Assembly (NCBI RefSeq): GCF_005233835.1
Contig: NZ_SZQA01000015.1
Coordinates: 62,001-126,000, forward strand
DNA: 64,000 nucleotides
Origin: Herbidospora galbida
GTDB lineage: Bacteria; Actinomycetota; Actinomycetes; Streptosporangiales; Streptosporangiaceae
Reading direction: 5' to 3'
In this document: positions 49,030-58,683 of the stretch, piece after piece
How the letters are laid out: each line of letters begins with the position of its first letter
Numbering within the stretch: position 1 is the stretch's first letter
The notes under the pieces: generated by a model
What the model saw: the letters and a program-made list of their open reading frames with translations, nothing else
The model's database searches: none
What the model was told of the DNA's origin: nothing
Translations under genes and position numbers: made by a program

Positions 49030-52000
49030 GGAAACCGGCCGCGTTACTGATCGCCCTCGTACTGTCGGGGGCCGGAATCGTCAGCGGGGGGACGGCCAAC
49101 GCCCTCGCCGACTGGGAGCCCCCGGTCCCGGTCGACGTCACCCCCGTCCCCGTCGAGGACAACACGCGGCGCACCGTCGCCGAGACGGCCCAGCCGCCCC
49201 GGGTCAAGGGACCCTCGACCATCGTCTGGCCGGCCGACACCGCCGCCCAGATCACCCCCGGCGCGCGGGCCGTCTCGGGCCAGGCGGTCACGGTCGCCGC
49301 GGCCTCCTCGGTGGGGCGGGTCGGGGTCCGGGTGTACGGCCGCGCCGCCGCCGAGACCGCCGGGATCAGCGGCGTCATGATGTCGGTGGCCCGCAGCGAC
49401 GGCCAGAAGTCGACCGGCACGGTCGGCGTCAACCTCGACTACTCCCAATTCGCCGGCGCCTACGGCGGCGACTGGGCCAGCCGCCTGCGGCTCGTCCAGC
49501 TCCCGGCCTGCGCTCTGACCACCCCCGGCGCGAAGGGCTGCGGCCTGGACGCCGCCGTCCCCGTGGACGCCAGGAACGACGCCGCGACGCAGACCCTCAC
49601 GGCCGACGTCGCCCTCCCGGCCGGCGGCGCGCCCCAGCTGCTGGCGGCCGCGGCCGCCCCGGCGGGGCCGAACGGCGACTACAAGGCGACGTCGCTGACC
49701 CCGGCCTCGACGTGGCAGGTGTCGCAGCAGACCGGCGCGTTCTCGTGGAAGTACCCGATCAAGAGCCCGCCCGCCGTCGGGGGCCCGTCGCCCTCGCTGG
49801 CCTTCTCGTACTCGTCGCAGGCGGTCGACGGCAAGACCTCGGGCCAGAACGGGCAGGGGTCGTGGGTCGGCGACGGCTGGGACATGTGGACCGGCTTCAT
49901 CGAGCGGACGTACAAGAGCTGTCTCGACGACACCAAGGCGGTCGGCGGCAAGGACCCGAACAACAAGGACAAGAAGACCGGCGACCAGTGCTGGTGGAAG
50001 CCCAACGCCACCATGAGCCTGAACGGCAGCTCGACGGAGCTGATCGACCTGGGCGGCGGCAAGTGGAAGGGCACCGGCGACGACGGCTCCCGCGTCGAGC
50101 TGCTCCCGGACGCCTCCAACGGCGTCTACAACGGTGAGCACTGGAAGGTCACCACGATCGACGGCACCCAGTACTTCTTCGGGCGCCGCACCGACTCGGC
50201 CTGGACCACCCAGGTGTACGGCAACCACCCCGGCGACCCCGGCTACGAGTCCGGCGACTTCGCCGGCAGCCGCGAGACCCAGGCCTGGCGCTGGAACCTC
50301 GACTACGTGGTCGACCCGCACGGCAACACGATGACGCTGAACTACGGCAAGGAGACCGGCGCCTACGGCCGCGAGTTCGACGCCGACAAGCGCCAGACCT
50401 ACGATCGCGGCGGCTACCTGACCACGATCGACTACGGCACCCGCACCGACCAGTCGACCGCCTCCTCGCGGATCGCGTTCGAGGTGGCCGACCGCTGCCT
50501 GGCCGGCGCGACCTGCTTCGACTCGGGCGGCAAGGCGGTCGCGGCGTCGTGGCCGGACGTGCCGTGGGACCAGTACTGCCGCGACAAGTGCACCGAGCAG
50601 ATGTCGCCCACGTTCTGGACGCAGAAGCGGCTGGCCGTGGTGCGCGCCCAGGTGCGCGACGGCAGCGGCTTCCGCACCGTGGAGTCGTGGACGCTGAAGC
50701 ACTCGTGGCTCAACGCGGGGGTCAGCCAGAACGAGGGCGTGCCCATGTGGCTCGACTCGATCACCCACGCGGGTTCGGGCATCAAGGGCGGCGCGACGGT
50801 CACCGACCCCGCCGTCACGTTCTCGCCCGGCGCCGACCCGTTCCCCAACCGGGTCGACGGCGCCGACGACGGCCGGACCGCGCTCAACCGCTTCCGGATC
50901 GTCTCGATCACCACCGAGACCGGCGCCCAGATCGGCGTCACCTACCTGCCGAGCGACTGCACCCGCAGCTCCCTGCCCTCGGTCCACTCCAACGGCAAGC
51001 GCTGCTTCCCGCAGTGGGCGACGCAGGACGGCACCGATCCGACCCTCGACTGGTTCAACAAGTACGTGGTCAAGCGCATCGACCTGTACGACAACGGCGG
51101 CGGCTTCACCCACGAGCAGACCAACTACGACTACCTCGACACCCCGATGTGGAAGTACGACGACAGCGAGCTCGTCGAGGAGAAGAAGCGCACCTGGGGC
51201 CAGTGGCGCGGCTACGGCCACGTCCGGGTCAGGGTCGGCCTGGAGACCGGGCCGCAGTCGGTCACCGAGTACCGCTACTTCCGCGGCATGGACGGCGACA
51301 AGCAGCCCGACGACAAGGTCCGCGACGTCTGGGTGAAGGACAGCCTCGACGGCACCGGCGACGCCCACTCCAAGCGCATCGAGGACCACGACGCCTACCA
51401 GGGCCAGCTGCGCGAGCAGACCACCTTCGACGGCGTCGGCGGCCAGTGGATCAGCGGCAAGCTCACCGAGCCCGGCTTCACCCAGACCGGCGCGTCGGGG
51501 GCGCTCAAGGCGTACATGGTGCACACGCCGGTGCAGCTGACCCGCACCCGGCTCGCCGACGGCCGGACCCAGTGGTCGAAGGTGCTGACCAAGGTCAACG
51601 CCGAGAACCTGCCGACCGAGGTCAGCGACCTCGGCGACGAGTCCACGGCGGCCGACGACCAGTGCACCAAGACGTCCTACGTCCACAACGGCACCCTGTG
51701 GATCAAGGACAAGGTGCTCCAGACCGACCAGTACGGCGTCGCCTGCTCCGTCACCCCCGCCGTCCCCGGCGACGTGATCATGCAGGAGCGCAACTACTAC
51801 GACGACGCGACCAAGCCGCTCGGCACCGCGCCGACCCGCGGCCTGGTGGTCAAGGAGGAGGAGCTCAAGGGCTGGAGCGGCGCCACCCCGCAGTGGTTCG
51901 CGGTCACCACCACCACCTACGACGCCAACGGGCGCGCGACCTCGGCCACCGACTCCCTGAACCGGACGACCAAGACCCAGTACATCCCGGACAAGGCCGG

Positions 52001-55000
52001 TCCGGTCACCGAGGTGAAGACGACCAACGCGCTCGACCACACGGCCTCCTCGCTGATGGAGGCGGCCTGGCAGGTGCCGACCACCATCACCGACGCGGGC
52101 GGGCGCAAGACCGAGCTCGAGTACGACGGCGCGGGCCGGCTGACCAAGGTGTGGCTGCCGGGCCGCACCAGGAGCCAGGACGCCAACCTCCTGTACGCCT
52201 ACAAGGTGCGCAACACCGCGCCGTCGGTCACCACCACGAAGAAGCTGCTCCCCGACGGCACCGGGCGCTACCAGACCTCGACCGTGCTGTTCGACGCGCT
52301 GCTGCGCCAGCGTCAGGCGCAGAGCCAGGCGGTCGGCGGCGGCCGGGTCATCGCCGACACCGTCTACGACTCGCGCGGCCTGGTCGAGTGGACCTCCGAG
52401 CCCTACTACCACGACACCGCCGGGCCGGGTGAGGCCATCGCGGTGCCGACCAAGGCGATCCCCTCGGTCACCGCCAACACCTACGACGGCGCGGGCCGGG
52501 TCACCAAGGCCGAGTTCAAGGCCTACGGCGTGACCAAGTGGGCGACCACGACGGCGTACACCGGGACGGGCACGGTCGTCACCCCGCCGATCGGCGGGAC
52601 CAAGACCGAGACCGTCCAGGACGCCAGGGGCCGGACCGTCGAACTGCGCCAGTTCCACTCGTTCACGGCGGCCACCTACGACCGGACCCTGTACACCTAC
52701 ACCGACAAGGGCGACCTGGCGACCATCACCGACCAGGCCGGGAACGTCTGGCGCAACACCTACGACGTGCGCGGCAACAAGATCAAGCTGGAGGACCCCG
52801 ACAAGGGCGTCAGCGAGCAGACCTTCGACACGACCGGGCAGCTCACCAGCGTCAAGGACGCGCGGGGAGAGGTCCTCGCGTACACCTACGACCCGCTGGG
52901 CCGCAAGACCGCGCTGCGGGAGGACTCGGCGACCGGCCCGCTGCGCTCCGAGTGGCTGTACGACACCGCCCCCGGCGGCCTCGGCAAGCCCGCCGGCTCG
53001 ATCAGGTACAACGGCGCCGCCAAGTACTCGACCCTGATCAGCGGCTACGACACCGGCGGCTACGCCACCGGCATGACGGTCACCCTGCCCTCCGAGACGG
53101 GCGCGCTGGCCCGGACGTACGAGTACAAGACCACCTACAAGCAGGACGGCCAGCCCGCCTCGCTGACCCTGCCGGCCGTCGGCAACCTGCCCGAGGAGAA
53201 GCTCGAGTACGGCTACAACGCGGTCGGCAAGCAGTCGTACATCAAGAGCGGCGTGCAGATCTACGTCAACGACACCGTCTACAACCAGATCGGCGGGCGC
53301 ATCCAGCGCATCCTCGGTCAGGACGACAAGCGGGTCTGGCAGACCGACACCTGGGACGAGCCCACCGGCCGCCTGGTGACCAGCTCGACGACCCCGGAGC
53401 TGAAGAACCAGACGGCCAACTTCAACTACGAGTACGACCAGATGGGCTCGGTCATCAAGGTCAGCGACCGGCCGAACGGCGGCCAGCAGGCCGACCACCA
53501 GTGCTTCACCACCGACCACCTGCGCCGCATGACCGAGGCCTGGACCCCCGCCGGCGGGAACTGCGACCCGGCCGCCCGTTCGGCCACCACGCTCGGCGGC
53601 CCGGCGCCCTATTGGCACAGCTACGCGTACACGACCACCGGCAGCCGGGACACCGAGACCTGGCGCACCGCCACCACCACGACGATCCGCGACTTCGTCC
53701 AGCCCGCCCAGGGCGGCGCGGCCGGCAGCAAGCCGCACGCCGTGACCCGGGTCGACAAGTCCACCGGCGGCTCGGACACCTACGCCTACGACGAGGCCGG
53801 CAACATGAACAGCCGGACCGTCAACGGCGCCGCCACCACCCTCACCTGGGACGCGGAAGGTGATCTGGCCACCACCGTCCAGAACGGCCAGTCCACCTCC
53901 TACCTGTACGACACCGAGGGCGCCCGCCTGATCCGCAAGGAGCCCGGCTCCATCACCGCCTACCTGCCGCACGGCCAGGAGGTGAAGGCGGTCGGCACCG
54001 CGGTGACCGGCACCCGCTACTACATGCAGGGCGACGACACCGTCGCGGTGCGGACCGGGACCGGCCTCACCGGCCTGCTGTGGCTGACCCAGGACCACCA
54101 CAACACGGCCGAGGCGATGATCAAGGCCGCGGACCTGTCGGCCACCCGCAAGCGCAGCCTTCCCTTCGGCGCCCAGCGCGGCGCCAACCCGGCCTTCTGG
54201 GCGGGGGAGAAGGGCTTCGTCGGCGGTACGAACGACCCCACGGGCCTGGTCAACATCGGGGCCCGCGACTACGACCCGCTGCTCGGCGCCTTCATCAGCG
54301 TCGACCCGGTCATCGACCCGCTCGACCCGCAGCAGATGCACGGCTACAGCTACTCCAACGGCAACCCGCTGACCTTCACCGACCCCGACGGCCTGCTGTT
54401 CGGGATCAAGAAGCCGGAGTGGATGAACAAGGTCACCAACGTGGCGAAGGCGGTCGCCACCACCGTGGCCAGCCCCGTCGTCAGCGCGGCCAAGGGCACC
54501 GGGAAGTTCCTCTGGGAGCACTCCGGCAAGATCTCCGCGGTCACCGGGTACGCGGCGATGGCCGCCGCGATGATCCCCGGCGGCCAGCCGTTCGCGGCGG
54601 TGCTCGGGGCGGTCTCCACCGTGACCGGCATCATCGACACGGTGAAGTCGTGCAAGGAGGGCAAGAAGGTCGACTGCGCCGTGGGCGCGGCCGGGCTCGT
54701 GCCGGTCGTCGGCAAGGCGCTCGCCAACGGCCCCGCCAAGAACGCCGCCAAGAAGGCGATCAGAGAGGCGGACGCAAAGATCCAGGCCAGAAGACAGGAC
54801 GTCACCATCGACGAGGCCGTCATGGGGCACGCCAAACCCGGCATGAACGTCGACGTCGAGGCCGAGCGGCTCTACCAGAACCGCCTCAAGATGATCCAGG
54901 CCCAGAAGGACCGCGAACGGGCGCTCGCGGCGCAGGCCAGGGCCCGCGCCCGGGACCGGTCGTGGGACACCTGGGGCACCGCGATGAACGTCGAGAACGG

Positions 55001-55124
55001 CTACAACGAGGTCTGCAAGGGCTACCGCATCTGCCACGAGCGGGAGGTCTTCGTCCCGGCGGTCGTCAAGACGGTGACGAGCCCGCCCCGGCGGTTCCGC
55101 ATTCCGCCGCAGTTCCTCTGGTAA
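49026..55124 (+). CDS. Secreted Rhs-repeat polymorphic-toxin-type protein
   Basis: Product of 2032 aa. Signal peptide (MRKPAALLIALVLSGAGIVS...ALA). Residues ~200-950 are the beta-rich SpvB/TcdB-like and wall-type N-terminal region. From ~950 many YD/Rhs repeats follow (e.g. YTDKGDLATITDQAGNVWRN and YDPLGRKTALRE). The Rhs-associated core ends at GYSYSNGNPLTFTDPDGL (~1773-1788). The remaining ~244 aa are the variable tip: a hydrophobic segment near 1830-1870 (VTGYAAMAAAMIPGGQPF), then a Lys/Arg/Glu-rich helical part and a C-terminal end with CKGYRICHE. I recognise no toxin fold. Rhs shells usually carry a toxin in this tip. No clear immunity gene follows. Confidence 0.9.
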   Translation: MRKPAALLIALVLSGAGIVSGGTANALADWEPPVPVDVTPVPVEDNTRRTVAETAQPPRVKGPSTIVWPADTAAQITPGARAVSGQAVTVAAASSVGRVGVRVYGRAAAETAGISGVMMSVARSDGQKSTGTVGVNLDYSQFAGAYGGDWASRLRLVQLPACALTTPGAKGCGLDAAVPVDARNDAATQTLTADVALPAGGAPQLLAAAAAPAGPNGDYKATSLTPASTWQVSQQTGAFSWKYPIKSPPAVGGPSPSLAFSYSSQAVDGKTSGQNGQGSWVGDGWDMWTGFIERTYKSCLDDTKAVGGKDPNNKDKKTGDQCWWKPNATMSLNGSSTELIDLGGGKWKGTGDDGSRVELLPDASNGVYNGEHWKVTTIDGTQYFFGRRTDSAWTTQVYGNHPGDPGYESGDFAGSRETQAWRWNLDYVVDPHGNTMTLNYGKETGAYGREFDADKRQTYDRGGYLTTIDYGTRTDQSTASSRIAFEVADRCLAGATCFDSGGKAVAASWPDVPWDQYCRDKCTEQMSPTFWTQKRLAVVRAQVRDGSGFRTVESWTLKHSWLNAGVSQNEGVPMWLDSITHAGSGIKGGATVTDPAVTFSPGADPFPNRVDGADDGRTALNRFRIVSITTETGAQIGVTYLPSDCTRSSLPSVHSNGKRCFPQWATQDGTDPTLDWFNKYVVKRIDLYDNGGGFTHEQTNYDYLDTPMWKYDDSELVEEKKRTWGQWRGYGHVRVRVGLETGPQSVTEYRYFRGMDGDKQPDDKVRDVWVKDSLDGTGDAHSKRIEDHDAYQGQLREQTTFDGVGGQWISGKLTEPGFTQTGASGALKAYMVHTPVQLTRTRLADGRTQWSKVLTKVNAENLPTEVSDLGDESTAADDQCTKTSYVHNGTLWIKDKVLQTDQYGVACSVTPAVPGDVIMQERNYYDDATKPLGTAPTRGLVVKEEELKGWSGATPQWFAVTTTTYDANGRATSATDSLNRTTKTQYIPDKAGPVTEVKTTNALDHTASSLMEAAWQVPTTITDAGGRKTELEYDGAGRLTKVWLPGRTRSQDANLLYAYKVRNTAPSVTTTKKLLPDGTGRYQTSTVLFDALLRQRQAQSQAVGGGRVIADTVYDSRGLVEWTSEPYYHDTAGPGEAIAVPTKAIPSVTANTYDGAGRVTKAEFKAYGVTKWATTTAYTGTGTVVTPPIGGTKTETVQDARGRTVELRQFHSFTAATYDRTLYTYTDKGDLATITDQAGNVWRNTYDVRGNKIKLEDPDKGVSEQTFDTTGQLTSVKDARGEVLAYTYDPLGRKTALREDSATGPLRSEWLYDTAPGGLGKPAGSIRYNGAAKYSTLISGYDTGGYATGMTVTLPSETGALARTYEYKTTYKQDGQPASLTLPAVGNLPEEKLEYGYNAVGKQSYIKSGVQIYVNDTVYNQIGGRIQRILGQDDKRVWQTDTWDEPTGRLVTSSTTPELKNQTANFNYEYDQMGSVIKVSDRPNGGQQADHQCFTTDHLRRMTEAWTPAGGNCDPAARSATTLGGPAPYWHSYAYTTTGSRDTETWRTATTTTIRDFVQPAQGGAAGSKPHAVTRVDKSTGGSDTYAYDEAGNMNSRTVNGAATTLTWDAEGDLATTVQNGQSTSYLYDTEGARLIRKEPGSITAYLPHGQEVKAVGTAVTGTRYYMQGDDTVAVRTGTGLTGLLWLTQDHHNTAEAMIKAADLSATRKRSLPFGAQRGANPAFWAGEKGFVGGTNDPTGLVNIGARDYDPLLGAFISVDPVIDPLDPQQMHGYSYSNGNPLTFTDPDGLLFGIKKPEWMNKVTNVAKAVATTVASPVVSAAKGTGKFLWEHSGKISAVTGYAAMAAAMIPGGQPFAAVLGAVSTVTGIIDTVKSCKEGKKVDCAVGAAGLVPVVGKALANGPAKNAAKKAIREADAKIQARRQDVTIDEAVMGHAKPGMNVDVEAERLYQNRLKMIQAQKDRERALAAQARARARDRSWDTWGTAMNVENGYNEVCKGYRICHEREVFVPAVVKTVTSPPRRFRIPPQFLW

Positions 55125-55149
55125 CCGGGAGCCGCCCTACGATCGAGGC

Positions 55150-55419
55150 ATGAGTGCCGAGATCAGCCGAGAAGTCATCGAAAGGTTCCTGGTCGGGGGC
55201 CGCCTGGTGCAGATGCCCGCGAAACACGCGGTGCGCCTGGCGGTCCTCGACCGCGTCGCCCAGTCGTTCGAGATCGGCGTGCGCTACTCCGAGAAGGAGG
55301 TCAACGAGGTCCTCGCCGGTTTCTTCGACGACTACGCCGCCCTGCGCCGCTACCTCATCGATAATGACCTGTTGTCCAGGGAGGACGGGGTCTACTGGCG
55401 CAGTGGCGGCACCGTCTGA
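55150..55419 (+). CDS. DUF2087 protein after the Rhs gene
   Basis: Product of 89 aa. The pattern FLVGGRLVQMPAKHAVRLAV ... YSEKEVNEVLAGFFDDYAAL then RRYLIDNDLLSREDGVYWR is the DUF2087 domain, often fused to ArsR-type regulators. Here it stands alone. It starts 25 bp after the Rhs stop, the place where an immunity gene would be, but the family is not known as an immunity protein; a regulator is more likely. It is expressed in the same direction and may be a passenger. Confidence 0.85.
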   Translation: MSAEISREVIERFLVGGRLVQMPAKHAVRLAVLDRVAQSFEIGVRYSEKEVNEVLAGFFDDYAALRRYLIDNDLLSREDGVYWRSGGTV

Positions 55420-55447
55420 AACACCGCTTCACGGGTAATAAGGGGCC

Positions 55448-56404
55448 ATGCGGGTGAGTCGATGGAATGGCCTCCGCCTGTCTGATCTCCGGCGCCGTCC
55501 CTGGCTCGACCACCACGTCCGCGCGGTCCTGCGGTTCGACCAGGCCGACGGCGGCCGCCTGTCGGCGGGCATGACCTACTACGCCTTCTTCGCGATCTTC
55601 GCCCTGGCCCTGCTCGCCTTCGTGATCATGGGTCACGTCTGGGACACCCCGGGCGCGCTGACCCAGGTCGCCGACTACCTGGCCGACACCTTCCCCCGCC
55701 TCGACGTCGCGGCCCTGCGCGACGCCCGCGACACGGCGGGCTGGATCGCCCTGTTCGGTCTCCCGCTGACCGGCCTGTTCTGGGTCGACTCGATGCGGTC
55801 GTCCAGCCGGGCCGTGTGGGGCCTGAACGAATATCCGGGCCGGTTCCTCACCCGCTGGCTCATCGACCTGGGCGTGCTGGCGGCACTGGGCCTGCTGCTC
55901 GCGGCGTCGCTGGCGCTGTCGTTCGGCGCGCAGTCGGCACTGCTGTGGGTGACCGGCCACACCGTCGGCCCCGACGCCCCGGCGGCCCGCTTCGCCCTCC
56001 AGGCAGCCGCGTTCGGCCTGGGCTTCGCGGTCAACCTGCTGCTGTCGGCCGCGCTGCTGACACTGGCGCCGAGGCTGCGCCTGTCGCCGCGCCGGGTGAT
56101 CGGCCCCGCCCTGATCATCACGGTCGGGCTCGAGGTGCTGAAGTCGGCGGGGCAGCTCTACTTCAACCTGAGCTCGTCGAACCCGGCGTACACAGTGGTG
56201 GCCGGCGCGGTCGGCATGCTGCTGTTCCTGAAACTCCTGAACGTCCTGATCCTGTACGCCGCCGCCCACGCCGCCACCAGCGGCCACGGCACCGTGGTCG
56301 ACCTCGCGACGGGCCTGCACGTCAGGCCAGCCGCATCCAGCCCGGACCACGCTGCACCCATCCGGCCCGATTCGTCCGGATCCCTCTCGACGCCAGCTCA
56401 GTGA
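55448..56404 (+). CDS. YihY/BrkB-family inner membrane protein
   Basis: Product of 318 aa. After ~30 charged residues, GGRLSAGMTYYAFFAIFALAL is the conserved YihY opening, followed by about six hydrophobic helices and the family segment ALIITVGLEVLKSAGQLY. The C-terminal ~45 aa are a soluble Ser/Pro/Ala-rich tail. Function of the family is not settled; old claims of RNase BN activity were assigned to another protein. AAGGGG precedes the ATG. Its last 83 bp overlap a small convergent gene. Confidence 0.88.
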   Translation: MRVSRWNGLRLSDLRRRPWLDHHVRAVLRFDQADGGRLSAGMTYYAFFAIFALALLAFVIMGHVWDTPGALTQVADYLADTFPRLDVAALRDARDTAGWIALFGLPLTGLFWVDSMRSSSRAVWGLNEYPGRFLTRWLIDLGVLAALGLLLAASLALSFGAQSALLWVTGHTVGPDAPAARFALQAAAFGLGFAVNLLLSAALLTLAPRLRLSPRRVIGPALIITVGLEVLKSAGQLYFNLSSSNPAYTVVAGAVGMLLFLKLLNVLILYAAAHAATSGHGTVVDLATGLHVRPAASSPDHAAPIRPDSSGSLSTPAQ

Positions 56405-56678
56405 TCAGCCGCCGGGGATCCCGGGGCGTGACCGACGGGACGATCCGGGCGCCCACGTCGATCCAGAGGGCCATCCGGCGGCGGGGACGATCACGGTCGA
56501 GGTTGTACCAGTGCACGAAGTCACCGGTGCCCCACAGCCGCCAGCTCCCATGGGGCAGCGGGACCGCGTTGACCGCCCTGATGGCCCTCAGGGCGATGCT
56601 CTTATCGCCGCCCCAGAGGTAATACGTCCTGATGATCAGCTCGGTGTCCGTGCAGGTCACCAGTCCGTCGTCGTACAT
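56322..56678 (-). CDS. Small PH-like hypothetical protein
   Basis: Product of 118 aa from the ATG at 56678 (MYDDGLVTCTDTELIIRTYY); an open extension to 56702 lacks support. Alternating beta strands (LVTCTDTELIIRTYYLW, IALRAIRAVNAVPLP, RMALWIDVGARIV) and a final helix (DPRRLITELASRGI) resemble bacterial PH-domain (bPH) proteins. It has no signal peptide or membrane segment. It overlaps the BrkB gene by 83 bp on the other strand. Function unknown. Confidence 0.6.
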   Translation of the reverse strand: MYDDGLVTCTDTELIIRTYYLWGGDKSIALRAIRAVNAVPLPHGSWRLWGTGDFVHWYNLDRDRPRRRMALWIDVGARIVPSVTPRDPRRLITELASRGIRTNRAGWVQRGPGWMRLA

Positions 56679-56703
56679 AATCCGAACATATACCCAGGTC
56701 AAC

Positions 56704-56935
56704 CGGGGGGACGCCCCCCGAACCCCCCGCTGTCAGGGGCTCCGCCCCCTCACGCTCCCCCCGGCCCGCTTCGCGGTCCCGACGTCGCTCCGCTCCGGGG
56801 TCGCTGCCGCTCCCGTGCGAAGGGCTCCCTGGACAGGCCTCGCTCCGCTCGGTTCGGTCTCGCTTCGCTCGTCAGGTTGCTCGCCTCGCTCGAAACGGCG
56901 CGTGGTGGTCGGACCGGCCGGCCCGGCCACTGCTC
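56704..56935. repeat. GC-rich imperfect repeats and hairpins
   Basis: The 282-bp gap between the PH-like gene and the SMP-30 gene (56679-56960) has no gene. It holds a hairpin CGGGGGG-ACG-CCCCCCG (56704-56720), a second AGGGGC/GCCCCCT hairpin near 56735, and repeated CGCTCCGCTCG / CGCTTCGCTCG units to about 56900. Such low-complexity spacers are common between genes in this group of bacteria; they probably act as terminators. Confidence 0.6.
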
Positions 56936-56960
56936 ACCTTCAGGTCGTGGGGCCGTGCGG

Positions 56961-57764
56961 TCAGCCCAGGAAGGAATGAGCCGCGAGCCCCCTCGTGCCG
57001 GGGTCGGCCAGCAGCACCTGGCCGGAGAGGGGGCGGTCTACTTTCGCCGTGGTGATCGCCAGAACGTCGAGGTCGGGCCCCGCGAAGGCGCATCTCGTCG
57101 GCCGCTCGACCGGCACCTTGACGATCCGGTCGATCGTGCCGTCGGGGGCGTACCGGACGACCCGGGAGCCGTCCCACTTGCAGTTCCAGACGCCGCCCTC
57201 GGCGTCGACGGCCAGGCCGTCGGGGAAGCAGTCGTCGTCGGTGGCGAAGATCCGGCTCCCGTTCTCCGTGTACGCCGTGATCCGCCTGGCGGTGGAGTCG
57301 ACGTGGTAGAGGGTGCTGCCGTCCGGGCTGAAGGCGGGGCCGTTGCTGCAGGTGACTCCGCCGAAGATCTTCTCTACGGTGAGGTCGGGGTTCAGGCGGT
57401 AGAAGGCGCCGGTCGGGTCCTTCTCGGCCAGGTTCATCGAACCGAACCAGAACCTGCCCTGAGCGTCGACGGCACCGTCGTTCAGCCGGTTCTCCTCGGC
57501 GTTCTCGACCTCGGCGACGCTTTCGACGGTGCCCTCGTCGATGTCGGCGAAGGCGATGGTGTGGCGGAGTGTGGCCACCAGGCCTTTGCCGCGCAGTGCG
57601 ACCGCGCCGACCGGGCCCGGGGTGTCGAGGACGGCCGTGTCGCCGCCGGTCCAGGGTTTGGCGTAGATGCGGTGGCCGAGGATGTCGACCCAGTAGAGGC
57701 GTTCGCCGTCCCAGAGGGCGCTCTCGCCCAGCGCGCAGGGGATGTCGCTGAAGACGTCAATCAT
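56961..57764 (-). CDS. SMP-30/gluconolactonase family protein
   Basis: Product of 267 aa. Six-bladed propeller with metal-site residues Glu in LGESALWD, Asn in NRLNDGAVDAQGRFWFGSM, Asn in CSNGPAFSPDGSTLYHVD and Asp in CFPDGLAVDAEGGVW. The family hydrolyses sugar lactones to acids with Ca or Zn. It is the last gene of the ABC operon; its start overlaps the upstream permease by 8 bp. It may process a lactone of the imported sugar. Confidence 0.9.
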   Translation of the reverse strand: MIDVFSDIPCALGESALWDGERLYWVDILGHRIYAKPWTGGDTAVLDTPGPVGAVALRGKGLVATLRHTIAFADIDEGTVESVAEVENAEENRLNDGAVDAQGRFWFGSMNLAEKDPTGAFYRLNPDLTVEKIFGGVTCSNGPAFSPDGSTLYHVDSTARRITAYTENGSRIFATDDDCFPDGLAVDAEGGVWNCKWDGSRVVRYAPDGTIDRIVKVPVERPTRCAFAGPDLDVLAITTAKVDRPLSGQVLLADPGTRGLAAHSFLG

Positions 57765-58683
57765 GGGCCCTCTCCCGGCCGTAGGCGAACAGGATGGCCA
57801 GGATGACCAGGCCGTAGATCATGAGGCGGCCGTGTTCGGGCACCTGCTGGGCCCGCAGCACCGTCGTGACGGCCACCAGGGTCAGCGACCCGGCGACGAC
57901 GCCCAGGTAGTGGCCCCGCCCGCCGAGGATCGACACCCCGCCGACGACGACGGCGGCGATCGACTCGAACAGGTAGGGATCCCCGAGGCCCAGCGACGCC
58001 TGCCCGCCGTAGCCGACCAGCATGATGCCCGCCAGGGCGGCGAACCCGCCCGACAGCGTGTAGAGGGCGACCGTCACCCCCTTCACCCCGACCCCGGAGA
58101 GGTAGGCGGCCCGGGGGTTGGCGCCGGTGGCGTACACCCGCCGCCCGAAGGTGGTCAGGGTCAGCAGGACCGTCACGAACAGTGCGGCGCCCAGCCAGAC
58201 CAGCAGCGCGGCCGGGACGGTGCCGGCGAACAGGTCCCGGAGCGGCTGCGGGGCGTAGTGCCCGCACTCGCCGCAGGTCAGGCCCTGGGACACGCCCAGT
58301 GTCAGTCCCTGCATGACGCCGTTCATGCCCAGCGTCATGACGACCGCCGGGACCCCGAGCCAGGCGACGCCCAGCCCGTTGACCAGCCCGGCCAGGAGCC
58401 CCGCGCCGATCGCCAGCGCCAGCGCGAGGGGCAGTCGGTCCGCCATGCCTAGCCCGGTCGTGGTCAGCACGATCGCCGCCGCGTTGAGCACCCACGGGAT
58501 CGACAGGTCGATGCCGCCGACCAGGACGACCAGCATCTGTCCCGCCGCGACGAACCCGGTGAAGCTCGCGACGACCAGGACGGCGCGCAGGCCCGGCCAG
58601 GAGGCGAAGCCGGGAGACAGCACGGCCCCCAGCAGCAGCACGACCGCCGCGACGGCGGCGGCGTATCCGACGCGGCGGTTCAC
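57757..58683 (-). CDS. ABC transporter permease, ribose/BPD type (second)
   Basis: Product of 308 aa from a GTG overlapping the first permease stop (GTGA). About 8-10 hydrophobic segments, with the family marks VVLVGGIDLSIPWVLN near the start, LGMNGVMQGLTL, ATGANPRAAYLSGV and GGVSILGGRGHYLG. It would pair with the first permease to form the membrane channel of a sugar importer. It overlaps the SMP-30 gene at its end. Confidence 0.92.
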   Translation of the reverse strand: MNRRVGYAAAVAAVVLLLGAVLSPGFASWPGLRAVLVVASFTGFVAAGQMLVVLVGGIDLSIPWVLNAAAIVLTTTGLGMADRLPLALALAIGAGLLAGLVNGLGVAWLGVPAVVMTLGMNGVMQGLTLGVSQGLTCGECGHYAPQPLRDLFAGTVPAALLVWLGAALFVTVLLTLTTFGRRVYATGANPRAAYLSGVGVKGVTVALYTLSGGFAALAGIMLVGYGGQASLGLGDPYLFESIAAVVVGGVSILGGRGHYLGVVAGSLTLVAVTTVLRAQQVPEHGRLMIYGLVILAILFAYGRERAHD

